Below, piece by piece: positions 8,074 through 16,644 of a DNA stretch of 61,368 nt. The notes beneath the pieces are model-generated. The model was not told where the DNA came from and did not search any database. It saw only the letters and a program-made list of their open reading frames with translations. Origin of the DNA: Planctomycetota bacterium (GTDB lineage: Bacteria; Planctomycetota; UBA1135; UBA2386). A program made the position numbers and the translations under genes. Within the stretch, counting starts at the first letter, position 1; the number at the start of each line of letters is the position of its first letter. The stretch lies in NCBI GenBank assembly GCA_016793265.1, contig JAEUHT010000216.1, forward strand, positions 1 to 61,368. The letters run 5' to 3'.

Positions 8074-9482
8074 GCGAGACCAACATGCTTCCCGACGTCG
8101 AGGTGGTGGAGCTCGACAACGGCTTCAAGGCGCTGCTCGTCGAGCGCGGCCCGCTGCCGGTGGTCGCCTCGGTGTTGTGGTATCGCGTCGGCGCGCGCGA
8201 CGAACGCACCACCGAGACCGGGGTGTCGCACTTCCTCGAACACATGATGTTCAAGGGCACCGATCGGTTCGCCAAGGGGCAGATCGACCTGCAGACGAGC
8301 AAGATGGGCGGCAGCAACAACGCCTTCACCGACAACGACAGCACTGCCTACTACTTCTCGCTCGCCGCCGACCGCTGGGAGACCGCGCTCGAGATCGAGG
8401 CCAGTCGCATGCGCAGCTGCCTGCTCGACCCGGCCGAGTTCGCCAGCGAGAAGAACGTGGTGCTCGAAGAGCTGGCGATGGGTGAAGACGACCCGTGGCG
8501 GCCGCTCTACCAGGCCACCGAGTCGATGCTGTTCCAGGTGCACCCGTACCACCACCCGGTGATCGGCTATCGCGAGGACCTCGAGCGGCTGTCGGCGCGG
8601 CAGATGCGCGACTACTACGCGCGGCACTACGGCCCCAACCGCGCCTTCCTCGTCGTCGTCGGCGCCATCGACCGCGCCCGCACCGCGCAGCGCATCCGCG
8701 AGCTGTTCGGGCCGATGCCGCGCGTCGACGAACGGCAGGCGCCGCTGCGCGAACCGCCGCCGGCCGGCGAGCGCCGCGCGACTCTGCGCACGCCGCACTC
8801 GGTGACGCGCCTCTGCATCGGCTTCCCCACCTGTCGGATGGGCGAACGCGACGACTACGCGCTCGACGTGCTGGCGCACGACCTCGGCAACAGCAAGAAC
8901 AGCCGCCTCTACAAGCGGCTGGTGCTGAAGGAGGAGCTGGTCACCGACGTCAACGTCATCAACGAGACACGGCAGGACCCCGGCGCCCTGTTCGTGCTGT
9001 GCGAGCTGCGTGATGGCGCTCCACCGGAGCGTGTCGAACAGGCCGTGCGGGAGGAGATCGCGGGCCTCGTCGACGAAGGCGTCGACAAGAGGGACTTCGC
9101 CCGCATCCGCACGCAGATCCGCGCCTCGTTCCTGTTCCAGGACGAGAGCGTGCTCGACATGGCGATGAAGCTCGGCCGCTTCGAGGCCGGCGCGCCCGAG
9201 GGCTACAAGACGCTGGCGACGGTGTTGCCGACCTATGAGTCGCTGACGGCGAAGGAGCTGCGCGAGGTGGCGGCGCGTTACCTGTCGTTCCATCGCGCGG
9301 CGGTGGTCTGGGCGGTGCCGGCGGCGGCGCCGGCCACGGTCGGCAAGAAGAAGTCGAAGCCGTCGCGCGCGGCGCGCGGCGCCAAGGCCAAGAGCAAGGC
9401 CAAGGGCAAGGGCAAGGGCAAGACCAGGAGCAAGAGCAAGGCGAAGACAGGCGCCAACTCGAAGCGCGGAGGCAGCCGCTGA
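8070..9482 (+). CDS. Zinc peptidase of family M16 (catalytic subunit)
   Basis: 470 residues. The ATG at 8070 overlaps the upstream stop (ATGA). The inverted zinc motif HFLEH (His54, Glu57, His58) and the third ligand Glu in VVLEEL, about 76 residues later, are intact, so it should be an active insulinase/processing-type peptidase. It matches the PqqL/YmxG-like two-domain bacterial M16B length up to about residue 420. It then carries a tail of about 45 residues that is almost entirely Lys, Ala, Gly and Ser, with repeated KGK and KSK units. The tail is not part of the family. The next gene encodes the non-catalytic partner, as in mitochondrial-type M16 heterodimers. No signal peptide is seen, so it is probably cytoplasmic. 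Confidence 0.93.
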   Translation: MSETNMLPDVEVVELDNGFKALLVERGPLPVVASVLWYRVGARDERTTETGVSHFLEHMMFKGTDRFAKGQIDLQTSKMGGSNNAFTDNDSTAYYFSLAADRWETALEIEASRMRSCLLDPAEFASEKNVVLEELAMGEDDPWRPLYQATESMLFQVHPYHHPVIGYREDLERLSARQMRDYYARHYGPNRAFLVVVGAIDRARTAQRIRELFGPMPRVDERQAPLREPPPAGERRATLRTPHSVTRLCIGFPTCRMGERDDYALDVLAHDLGNSKNSRLYKRLVLKEELVTDVNVINETRQDPGALFVLCELRDGAPPERVEQAVREEIAGLVDEGVDKRDFARIRTQIRASFLFQDESVLDMAMKLGRFEAGAPEGYKTLATVLPTYESLTAKELREVAARYLSFHRAAVVWAVPAAAPATVGKKKSKPSRAARGAKAKSKAKGKGKGKTRSKSKAKTGANSKRGGSR

Positions 9483-10729
9483 TGGCCACGATCCGCTTGA
9501 ACATCGCCGAACGGGTGCTGCCGTCCGGGCTCACCTTGCTCGCCGTGCACAACCCCGGTGTGCAGACCTATGCCTGCGCGGTGTCGCTCGACGTGCGCGT
9601 CGGCGACGAGGACCCAAAGCGCTCCGGGGTCGCCAACCTGGTAGGCGAGTGCCTCGACGAGGGCACGCGCCGCTACGACGCGCTCGGCCTGTCGGCCGCC
9701 GCCGAGAGCCTCGGCGCCATGCTCGACGGCAACCACCGCGGCGGCGTCGTCATGAGTCCGGCCAGTTCGCAGCGCGAAGCCACCGAGCTGCTGCGCGAGA
9801 TGGTGCTCGAGCCGACCTTCCCGGGCCGCGAGGTGCGGCGCGTGCAGGCCGAGGTGCTGACCGAGATCCGCGCCGAAGAGGACGACCCGCGCACCGTCGC
9901 CGCGCGTCGCTTCCGCCGCGAGGTCTACGGTGAGCACCCGCTGGCGCGGCCGCCGCAGGGCTTCGTGCGCACGCTGCAGGAGCTCGGGCCGAAGGATCTG
10001 CGCGAGTTCCACGACGCCTGGTTCCGTCCGGCCGGCGGCTACGTCGCCGCGGCGGGGCCCGACGATCCCGAACGTACGCTCGATCGCCTGGAGAAGACGT
10101 TCCGCGGGCTGCGTGGCAAGGCGCCAAAGCACCCGGCGGTGCCGACGCTCGAACTGGCGCCGACCGGCCGCGACGTGCATCTGCCGATGCCGCGCGAGCA
10201 GGTGCACGTGTTCCTCGGTCATCTCGGCATCCGCCGCGACCACGCCGACTACTACGTGCTGTCGGTGATGGACCACGTGCTCGGCACCGGTCCCGGCTTC
10301 ACCTCGCGGTGTTCGCGCAAGCTGCGCGACGAACAGGGTCTCTGCTACTCGGTCAGCGCCGGCATCACGGCGAGCGCCGGCGAAGAGCAGGGCACCTTCA
10401 CCGCCTACATCGGCACCTCGCCCGAGCATCGCCAGCGCGCGATCGACGGCTTCCTCGAGGAGATCCGGCGCATCCGCACGGAGCCGGTGTCGGCGCCTGA
10501 GCTGCAGGACGTCAAGGACTACCTGACCGGCAGCTTCGTCTTCGCCCTCGAACGCAACAGCAACCTCGCCGCCTTCGCGATCCGCGCGCGGCGCTTCGGC
10601 CTCGGCTTCGACTTCCTGCAGCGTTACCCGGACATCGTGCGCGGCATCACCGCCGAGCAGGTGTGCCTGGCCGCCGAGCGCCATCTGCACCCGGATCGCC
10701 TGGTCGCTGTCAGTGCCGGAGCCTCCTGA
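9482..10729 (+). CDS. M16 family protein, non-catalytic partner subunit
   Basis: 415 residues. Its start shares one base with the preceding stop (TGATG). It has the M16 fold, but the position of the zinc motif reads NLVGECLDEG, without the two histidines, so it cannot bind zinc. The Arg/Tyr substrate-binding signature of M16 partner subunits is kept in the C-terminal half (FTSRCSRKLRDEQGLCYSVS). This catalytic plus R/Y pairing is typical of two-subunit bacterial M16B enzymes, so the two neighbours probably form a heterodimer enclosing the peptide. Confidence 0.93.
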   Translation: MATIRLNIAERVLPSGLTLLAVHNPGVQTYACAVSLDVRVGDEDPKRSGVANLVGECLDEGTRRYDALGLSAAAESLGAMLDGNHRGGVVMSPASSQREATELLREMVLEPTFPGREVRRVQAEVLTEIRAEEDDPRTVAARRFRREVYGEHPLARPPQGFVRTLQELGPKDLREFHDAWFRPAGGYVAAAGPDDPERTLDRLEKTFRGLRGKAPKHPAVPTLELAPTGRDVHLPMPREQVHVFLGHLGIRRDHADYYVLSVMDHVLGTGPGFTSRCSRKLRDEQGLCYSVSAGITASAGEEQGTFTAYIGTSPEHRQRAIDGFLEEIRRIRTEPVSAPELQDVKDYLTGSFVFALERNSNLAAFAIRARRFGLGFDFLQRYPDIVRGITAEQVCLAAERHLHPDRLVAVSAGAS

Positions 10730-11523
10730 TGACCACTGCCTCGCTCGCCGAAGTCCTCGACATCCTCAACGAGATCGCGCCGCTCGAGTTGGCGGCTGAA
10801 TGGGACAACGTCGGTCTGCTGCTGCAGCCGCACCGGCAACCGCCGGCGGTGCGGCGCGCGCTGCTGACGATCGACCTCACCGAGGCCGTCGTCGCCGAAG
10901 CCAAGAAGCTCGGCGCCCAGCTCGTGGTCAGCTACCACCCGCCGATCTTCCAGCCGCTCAAGCGGCTGCGTCATGGCGACGGCAAGCAGGGCGCGCTGCT
11001 GGCGGCGGCCGCGGCCGGGCTGATCGTGTTCTCGCCGCACACGGCGCTCGACGCGGCGCCGGGCGGGCTCGCCGACTGGCTCGTCGAATGCGCGCTCGGC
11101 GGCGATCGGCCGGCCGAGGTGCGGCCGTGCGGCGAAGGTGAATTCGGCCGCGTGCTGGTGCTCAAGAAGTCGGTCCGGTTCGCCACGCTGCTGCAGCGGC
11201 TGAAGCGCGCGTTCCTTGTCAAGCACCTGCGGCTCGCGCTGCCGGGCAAGGCGCCGAAGAACGTGCGTTCGATCGCGATCGCCGCCGGCTCCGGGGCCGG
11301 CGCGCTGCGTGGCTGCGCCGCCGACGTCGTCGTCACCGGCGAGATGTCGCATCATGACGCGCTGGCCGTGACCAGCGCCGGCGGCGCGGTCGTGCTCGCC
11401 GGCCACAGCAACACCGAGCGCGGCTTCCTGCCCGAACTACGCCGCCGCCTCACCGCCGCGTTCGACGGCGACCTCGACGTGCGCATCGCCACCAGCGACG
11501 TGGACCCGTTCGTGATCGGCTGA
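10729..11523 (+). CDS. Nif3-like dinuclear metal centre protein (YbgI/YqfO family)
   Basis: 264 residues. The start at 10729 overlaps the preceding stop by one base and gives the family opening (EVLDILNEIAPLELAAEWDN). Metal-binding residues are visible: His70 in VSYHPPIF, the HH pair in TGEMSHHDA and the H..E of GHSNTERG. Nif3-like proteins are widespread and some act as GTP cyclohydrolase I type 2, but most have no assigned reaction. This is the short form without the PII-like insertion. It is the last gene of the pseudouridine synthase-M16-M16 unit and is convergent with the permease gene. Confidence 0.92.
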   Translation: MTTASLAEVLDILNEIAPLELAAEWDNVGLLLQPHRQPPAVRRALLTIDLTEAVVAEAKKLGAQLVVSYHPPIFQPLKRLRHGDGKQGALLAAAAAGLIVFSPHTALDAAPGGLADWLVECALGGDRPAEVRPCGEGEFGRVLVLKKSVRFATLLQRLKRAFLVKHLRLALPGKAPKNVRSIAIAAGSGAGALRGCAADVVVTGEMSHHDALAVTSAGGAVVLAGHSNTERGFLPELRRRLTAAFDGDLDVRIATSDVDPFVIG

Positions 11524-11589
11524 CCTGCGAGCCGCTCACCGCCAGGCGGGGCAGGGCAGCCGCGGCCCCCGGCGGCACCGGCGTCGTGG

Positions 11590-12930
11590 CTATGACTCCG
11601 CCGACACTTCCTTCGGCTTCTGCTCCGGCAGCCGGATGGCGTGGCGGAAGAAGTAGTTCACGATCGGGATGCCGAGCACGAGGCCCCAGACGCCGAACAG
11701 CTTGCCGCCGACGGTCAGCACGATCAGCACGAACACCGGGTTCATGTGCATGTGGTGGCCGTAGATCTGCGGGTTGAGCACGTAGGTCTCGAGCGCGTGG
11801 ATGCCGTTGATCAGCAGGATCGCCAGCAGCATCGAGCCGACGCCGCCGGACTGCAGCGCGAGCAGGCAGATCGGCACCGAGCTGATGATGGTGCCGACGA
11901 CCGGGATGAAGCTGCAGAAGAACACGATCGCCGACAGCACGAGCATGTTCGGCAGCCCCATCAGCCAGATGCCGATGGCGGTGAGGATCGTGTTGCAGAT
12001 GGCGATGAAGAGCTGCGCCTCGAGGGCTCGCCCGAGCACGCGGCCGAAGCCGGCGAAGTTGTCGGCGACCTCCTCGTAGATGAAGCCGACGCGGGTCTTG
12101 GCCAGGCTCTGCACGCCGCGCGTGATCTTCGGCAGGTCGAGCACGATCAGGAACGAGAACAGCAGCGACAGCAGGAACGAGCCGACGTAGCCGAGCACCG
12201 ACGGCACGATCTCGAGCGGGTTCTGCGTCAGCGACTTGCCGAGGCTGGCGATCACGTCGCGCACGAAGTGCAGTTCTTCCGGCGGCTTCGACTCCTGCTG
12301 CTGGTCGTTCTTCGGCGGCGCCTGCGGGGTGACCGCCGGCGTGGCCTGCAGGCTCTTCACCGCCTGCTCGAGCTGGGCGACGCGCCGCCGCAGCTCGGCC
12401 TCGGCGTCGACATCGTCGTGCGGCTGCTCGGCGCCGGTCGGCGCTTCGCCGCTGCCGGTCGCCGGGCCCGTGCCGGGGGGCTCGGTCGCGCCGAACACCT
12501 TGGTCGGGTCCGGCATGCTCTGCTGGTGCTTGAGCAGCGAGTTGTAGACCGACGGGTAGGCGCGCAGGAACTTGTTGAGCTCCTTGTCGCCCTGGGCGAT
12601 GTAGTCGTCCTTGTTCTTGAGGAACGTCTCCGCCTGGTCCCGCACCTGCGGCCACAGCGTGAAGCCGGTCGCGAACAGGGTGCCGAGCACGACGAGGCCG
12701 ACGATGATGACGCGCGTGACGCGGTGCCTGATGCGGTGGGCGAGGCCCTCGACGCCGTGCGCCTGGATGTAGGCGAACACGAACGTCATGAAGATCAGCA
12801 GGAAGAACGGCCGCAGCAGGTAGAGCACCGCGATCAGCAGGACCCACACGAACGTGCGGGTGCCGAGCGAGAAGATGCGATCCCAGGGCGGCGGCAGGGT
12901 CTTGCTGGTGGGCTCCGTTCCAGTCTGCAT
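11590..12930 (-). CDS. AI-2E/PerM-type membrane protein with an insertion
   Basis: 446 residues from the ATG at 12930; a GTG at 12960 in the same frame is possible but adds a non-hydrophobic stretch. Transmembrane helices lie at about 26-55 and 73-95, with six or more after residue 235, including the family segment FIPVVGTIISSVPICLLAL. Typical members have about 350 residues; here an extra segment at about 135-222 is hydrophilic, rich in Pro, Gly, Glu and Gln, and contains a short coiled coil (RRRVAQLEQAVKSLQ). The family exports small molecules or acts as an Na+(Li+)/H+ antiporter; the substrate cannot be read from sequence. It is divergent from the CRTAC1-like gene across 80 bp. Confidence 0.9.
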   Translation of the reverse strand: MQTGTEPTSKTLPPPWDRIFSLGTRTFVWVLLIAVLYLLRPFFLLIFMTFVFAYIQAHGVEGLAHRIRHRVTRVIIVGLVVLGTLFATGFTLWPQVRDQAETFLKNKDDYIAQGDKELNKFLRAYPSVYNSLLKHQQSMPDPTKVFGATEPPGTGPATGSGEAPTGAEQPHDDVDAEAELRRRVAQLEQAVKSLQATPAVTPQAPPKNDQQQESKPPEELHFVRDVIASLGKSLTQNPLEIVPSVLGYVGSFLLSLLFSFLIVLDLPKITRGVQSLAKTRVGFIYEEVADNFAGFGRVLGRALEAQLFIAICNTILTAIGIWLMGLPNMLVLSAIVFFCSFIPVVGTIISSVPICLLALQSGGVGSMLLAILLINGIHALETYVLNPQIYGHHMHMNPVFVLIVLTVGGKLFGVWGLVLGIPIVNYFFRHAIRLPEQKPKEVSAES

Positions 12931-13010
12931 TTCGCGCGGGACGGTACGCGGCGTCCGCACAGGGCGCCACTGCCCTCGTCAAATGTCGTCGCCACCTCCA
13001 TGATCCCCGC

Positions 13011-15188
13011 ATGCGGACCACGGTCTCGGTGCTGATCGCGGCGGCGGTCGGGGTGGCGTGCGGACGCGGCGAGCCGGGGCCCGGTCACCGCCGCATGGTG
13101 ACGACGCTGGCCGAGCTGGCGCGCAAGGGCGAGCAGGACAACCCGTTCTTCGGCACCGGGCGCCTGCAGAAGCTGCGCCAGGAACTGGAGCAGCGCGGCG
13201 CGGCGGCGCCCTGGCGGCTGCTGCTCGGCACCGCCGAGCAGGAGCTCAACCAAGGCAACACACGCCGCGCCATCGAACTGCTGACCCGCGCCCACGCCGC
13301 CCTGCAGCGCGGCGAGGGCAAGGGCGACCTGGCCGCCGAGGTCGGCATCCCGTTCCACCTCGGCGTCGCCTGGATGCGGCTCGGCGAGACCGAGAACTGC
13401 TGCGCCAAGCCGACGGCGGAGACCTGCATCCTGCCGATCCAGGGTGGCGGCCAGCACACGGCGCCGGAGGGCTCGCAGCACGCCATCGAGTGCTTCACCG
13501 AGGTGCTGCGCGCGACGCCACCGCAGGACTACTGGCACTTCGCGGCGATGTGGCTGCTCAACGTCGCCCACATGACGCTCGGCAGCTGGCCCGACGGCGT
13601 GCCCGAACCCTGGCGCATGCCGGTCGACGTGCTGCAGCCGAAGTCCGACTTCCCGCGCTTCCGCAACGTCGCCGCCGACGTCGGCCTCGACACCTTCGGC
13701 ACCGCGGGCGGCGCGTTGGTCGACGACTTCGACGGCGACGATTGGCCCGACGTGATCGTGTCCGACTGGGCGCCGGACGGGCCGATGCACTTCTTCCACA
13801 ACGACCAGCATGGTGGCTTCGAGGATCGCAGCGCGCGCGCCGGGCTCCCCGGCATCACCGGCGGCCTCAACCTCGTGCACGCCGACTACGACGACGACGG
13901 CGACCTCGACGTGCTCGTGTTGCGCGGCGGTTGGTGGTTCGCGTCGGGCCAGCTGCCCTGCTCGCTGCTGCAGAATCGCGGCGACGGCAGCTTCGAGGAC
14001 GTGACCTTCGCGGCCGGGCTCGGCGAACGGCGCGAGCCGACGCAGACCGCCGCGTTCGCCGACCATGACCGCGACGGCGACCTCGACCTCTACATCGGCG
14101 GCGAGAGCTCCGAGCGCTGCCGCTGCCAGAACCACCTCTATCGCAACGACGGCGACGGCACCTTCACCGAGGTCACCACGGCGGCCGGGGTCGCCAATGA
14201 GCGCTACTGCAAGGGCGTCACCTGGGGGGACTATGACGGCGACGGCTGGCCGGACCTCTACGTCAGCAACATCGGCGGCGACAACCGCCTCTATCACAAC
14301 CGCGGCGACGGCAGCTTCGTCGACGTCGCCCCGCAGGCGGGCGTGACGGCGCCGCGCGTGAGCTTCCCGACCTGGTTCTGGGACTTCGACAACGATGGCG
14401 CCCAGGACATCTTCGTCGCCCACTACGAGACCGGCGTCGCCCACATCGCCTCGTTCCTGAAGGGCGGCTCGTTGCCGTTCGACCGGCTGCGGCTCTATCG
14501 CGGCGACGGCCGCGGCGGCTTCCGTGATGTCGCCGTCGACGCCGGCCTCACCTGGCCGTGCATGCCGATGGGCTGCAACTTCGGTGATCTCGACAATGAC
14601 GGCTGGCTCGACTTCTACCTCGGCACCAGCAACCCCGACTACGCGAACCTGATGCCGAACCTGATGTTCCGCAACGTCGGCGGCACGCGCTTCGAGAACG
14701 TCACCTTCGCCGGCGGCCTCGGTCACCTGCAGAAGGGCCACGGCGTCGCCTTCGCCGATCTCGACCAGGATGGTGACCAGGATGTGTTCGCCACCATGGG
14801 CGGCGCCTACCCCGGGGACGGCTTCCGCAACGTGTTGTTCGCCAACCCGGGCTTCGGCAACCACTGGCTGACCGTGCATCCGATCGGCGTCGCGAGCCCA
14901 CGCTGCGCCATCGGCGCGCGATTGTGTGTGACGATCCGCGAAGCCGGCGGCACACGGCGCGTGTTCCGCACCGTCGGCAGCGGCGGCAGCTTCGGCGGCA
15001 ACCCGCTGCGGCAGACGCTCGGGCTCGGCAAGGCGACCATGATCGAACGGCTGGAGATCACCTGGCCGCGCACGGGCGCCGTGCAGACGTGGTCGGGGCT
15101 GCCGCTGGACACCACGATCCGCGTGCGGGAAGGCGAGGACGGCTTCGAGGTCGTGGTGACGAAGCCGACCACGTTCCGCCGTCGCTGA
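13011..15188 (+). CDS. CRTAC1-like lipoprotein: FG-GAP repeats plus ASPIC/UnbV domain
   Basis: 725 residues. Residues 1-17 end in a lipobox (VGVAC, Cys17). Residues of about 28-190 are helical with TPR-like pairs, including a small Cys-rich insert (CCAKPTAETC). Seven calcium loops of FG-GAP type follow (DDFDGDDWPD, DYDDDGDLD, DHDRDGDLD, DYDGDGWPD, DFDNDGAQD, DLDNDGWLD, DLDQDGDQD), giving a complete propeller. The last 90 or so residues are an ASPIC/UnbV domain (GARLCVTIREAGG, then IERLEITWPRTGAVQTW). This TPR/FG-GAP/ASPIC layout is common in Planctomycetota and Acidobacteriota. It should be anchored outside the cytoplasm; a binding role is inferred. Confidence 0.88.
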   Translation: MRTTVSVLIAAAVGVACGRGEPGPGHRRMVTTLAELARKGEQDNPFFGTGRLQKLRQELEQRGAAAPWRLLLGTAEQELNQGNTRRAIELLTRAHAALQRGEGKGDLAAEVGIPFHLGVAWMRLGETENCCAKPTAETCILPIQGGGQHTAPEGSQHAIECFTEVLRATPPQDYWHFAAMWLLNVAHMTLGSWPDGVPEPWRMPVDVLQPKSDFPRFRNVAADVGLDTFGTAGGALVDDFDGDDWPDVIVSDWAPDGPMHFFHNDQHGGFEDRSARAGLPGITGGLNLVHADYDDDGDLDVLVLRGGWWFASGQLPCSLLQNRGDGSFEDVTFAAGLGERREPTQTAAFADHDRDGDLDLYIGGESSERCRCQNHLYRNDGDGTFTEVTTAAGVANERYCKGVTWGDYDGDGWPDLYVSNIGGDNRLYHNRGDGSFVDVAPQAGVTAPRVSFPTWFWDFDNDGAQDIFVAHYETGVAHIASFLKGGSLPFDRLRLYRGDGRGGFRDVAVDAGLTWPCMPMGCNFGDLDNDGWLDFYLGTSNPDYANLMPNLMFRNVGGTRFENVTFAGGLGHLQKGHGVAFADLDQDGDQDVFATMGGAYPGDGFRNVLFANPGFGNHWLTVHPIGVASPRCAIGARLCVTIREAGGTRRVFRTVGSGGSFGGNPLRQTLGLGKATMIERLEITWPRTGAVQTWSGLPLDTTIRVREGEDGFEVVVTKPTTFRRR

Positions 15189-15227
15189 CGGTGGCGCGCG
15201 CCGCGACCGAGCGGCACACTGCGGCGC

Positions 15228-16589
15228 GTGAAGCTGCTCGTCGTGATCGCCGTCGGCCTGCGCCCCAAGGACCTCGCCCACGCGCCGGCGCTGCGGGGCC
15301 TCGGTGAGGCCGGCTTCGTGGCGCCGCTCGACACGGTGTTCCCGGCGGTCACCTGCAGCGTGCAGGCGACGTTCCTGACCGGTCTGCTGCCCTCGGGCCA
15401 CGGCGCGGTCGGCAACGGCTGGTACTTCCGCGACCTCGCCCAGGTGATGTTGTGGCGGCAGAACAACCAGCTCGTGCACGGTGAGAAGCTCTACGAGGCG
15501 GCGGCCCGCCGCGGCGTGCGCACGGCGAAGCTGTTCTGGTGGTGGAACATGTATGCGCCGCGTGTCACCTGGTCGTTGACGCCGCGGCCCGAGTACCACG
15601 CCGACGGCCTCAAGAAGCCCGGCCTCTACAGCGAACCACCAGAGCTGCAGGCGCAGCTGCAGCAGGAGCTCGGCGCCTTCCCGCTGTTCGACTTCTGGGG
15701 GCCGAAGGCCGGCATCGCCAGCACGCGCTGGATCGCCGACTCGGCGCTCGCGGTGCTGGCGCGGCACGACCCCGAGCTGATGCTCGTCTACCTGCCGCAC
15801 CTCGACTACGACCACCAGCGCTTCGGCCCCGACGACGCGCGCAGCGTGCAGGCGGTGCGCGACCTCGACGCCGAGTGCGCACGGTTGCTCGCCGCGGCGC
15901 AGGCCAGGAACGCGCAGGTCGTGGTGTTGTCGGAGTACGGCATCGAAGCGGCGACCACGCCGGTGTTCCTGAACCGCTTGCTGCACGAGCAGGGCCTCCT
16001 GCGCGTGCAGGAGACCAGCCACGGCCAGCTGCTCGACTGCGGCGCCTGCCGCGCGTTCGCCGTCGCCGACCATCAGTGCGCCCACGTCTACGTGCGGGAC
16101 GCGGCGGACCTCTCGCCCGTGCGCAAGCTGCTGGCCGCGGCGCCAGGCGTGGCGCGCGTGCTCGACCGTGCGCAGCAGCGGGAGCTCGGCATCGACCACG
16201 AACGCAGCGGCGAACTCGTGTGTGTGGCCGCGCCCGGCTGCTGGTTCGCCTATAACTACTGGCTCGACGAAGCCCGCCGGCCCGACTTCGCGCCGACGGT
16301 CGACATCCACAGGAAGCCCGGCTACGACCCGGCCGAACTGTTCCTCGACCCGAAGCTCACGTTCCCGAAGCTGCGCATCGCCACCACGTTGGCCAGGAAG
16401 CTGCTCGGCTTCCGCTACCTGATGAGCGTGATCCCGACCGACAGCTCGCTGGTGCGCGGCACCCACGGGCGGCTCTACGACGACGACGCGGCGGGGCCGG
16501 TGTTCGTTTGCAGCGACCGGCGGCTCGCGCAGGACCGCGTGGCGGCGACCGACGTCAAGGCGCTCTGCTTGTCGCTGCTCGGCGCGTGA
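15228..16589 (+). CDS. Alkaline-phosphatase-superfamily protein (type found in ebo clusters)
   Basis: 453 residues from a GTG at 15228. It has the phosphodiesterase/nucleotide-pyrophosphatase core: a nucleophile candidate Thr42 in FPAVTCSVQATFLTG, then HGAVGNGWYFRD, and metal-binding candidates in YLPHLDYDHQRFGPD and FAVADHQCAHVYV. The first metal ligand, normally Asp near residue 8 in a motif like IVDGLRP, reads VIAVGLRPKD here, so Asp is absent. This pattern, together with LFWWWNMYAPRV and FHFWGP-like segments (here FDFWGPK), matches my memory of the phosphatase-like protein in bacterial ebo gene clusters. No other ebo gene is seen nearby. The substrate is unknown and there is no signal peptide. 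Confidence 0.85.
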   Translation: MKLLVVIAVGLRPKDLAHAPALRGLGEAGFVAPLDTVFPAVTCSVQATFLTGLLPSGHGAVGNGWYFRDLAQVMLWRQNNQLVHGEKLYEAAARRGVRTAKLFWWWNMYAPRVTWSLTPRPEYHADGLKKPGLYSEPPELQAQLQQELGAFPLFDFWGPKAGIASTRWIADSALAVLARHDPELMLVYLPHLDYDHQRFGPDDARSVQAVRDLDAECARLLAAAQARNAQVVVLSEYGIEAATTPVFLNRLLHEQGLLRVQETSHGQLLDCGACRAFAVADHQCAHVYVRDAADLSPVRKLLAAAPGVARVLDRAQQRELGIDHERSGELVCVAAPGCWFAYNYWLDEARRPDFAPTVDIHRKPGYDPAELFLDPKLTFPKLRIATTLARKLLGFRYLMSVIPTDSSLVRGTHGRLYDDDAAGPVFVCSDRRLAQDRVAATDVKALCLSLLGA

Positions 16590-16644
16590 GGTCCGGGGCG
16601 CGGGTTCCTGCCGTGCACCCGCCCCGGCGGCGGAACCGGGCGCT

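Noticed and set aside
9360..9470. Lys-codon repeat as a possible mobile or CRISPR-like repeat
   Set aside because: The repeat is in frame, encodes the Lys/Gly tail of the peptidase, and has no spacers or regular unit.
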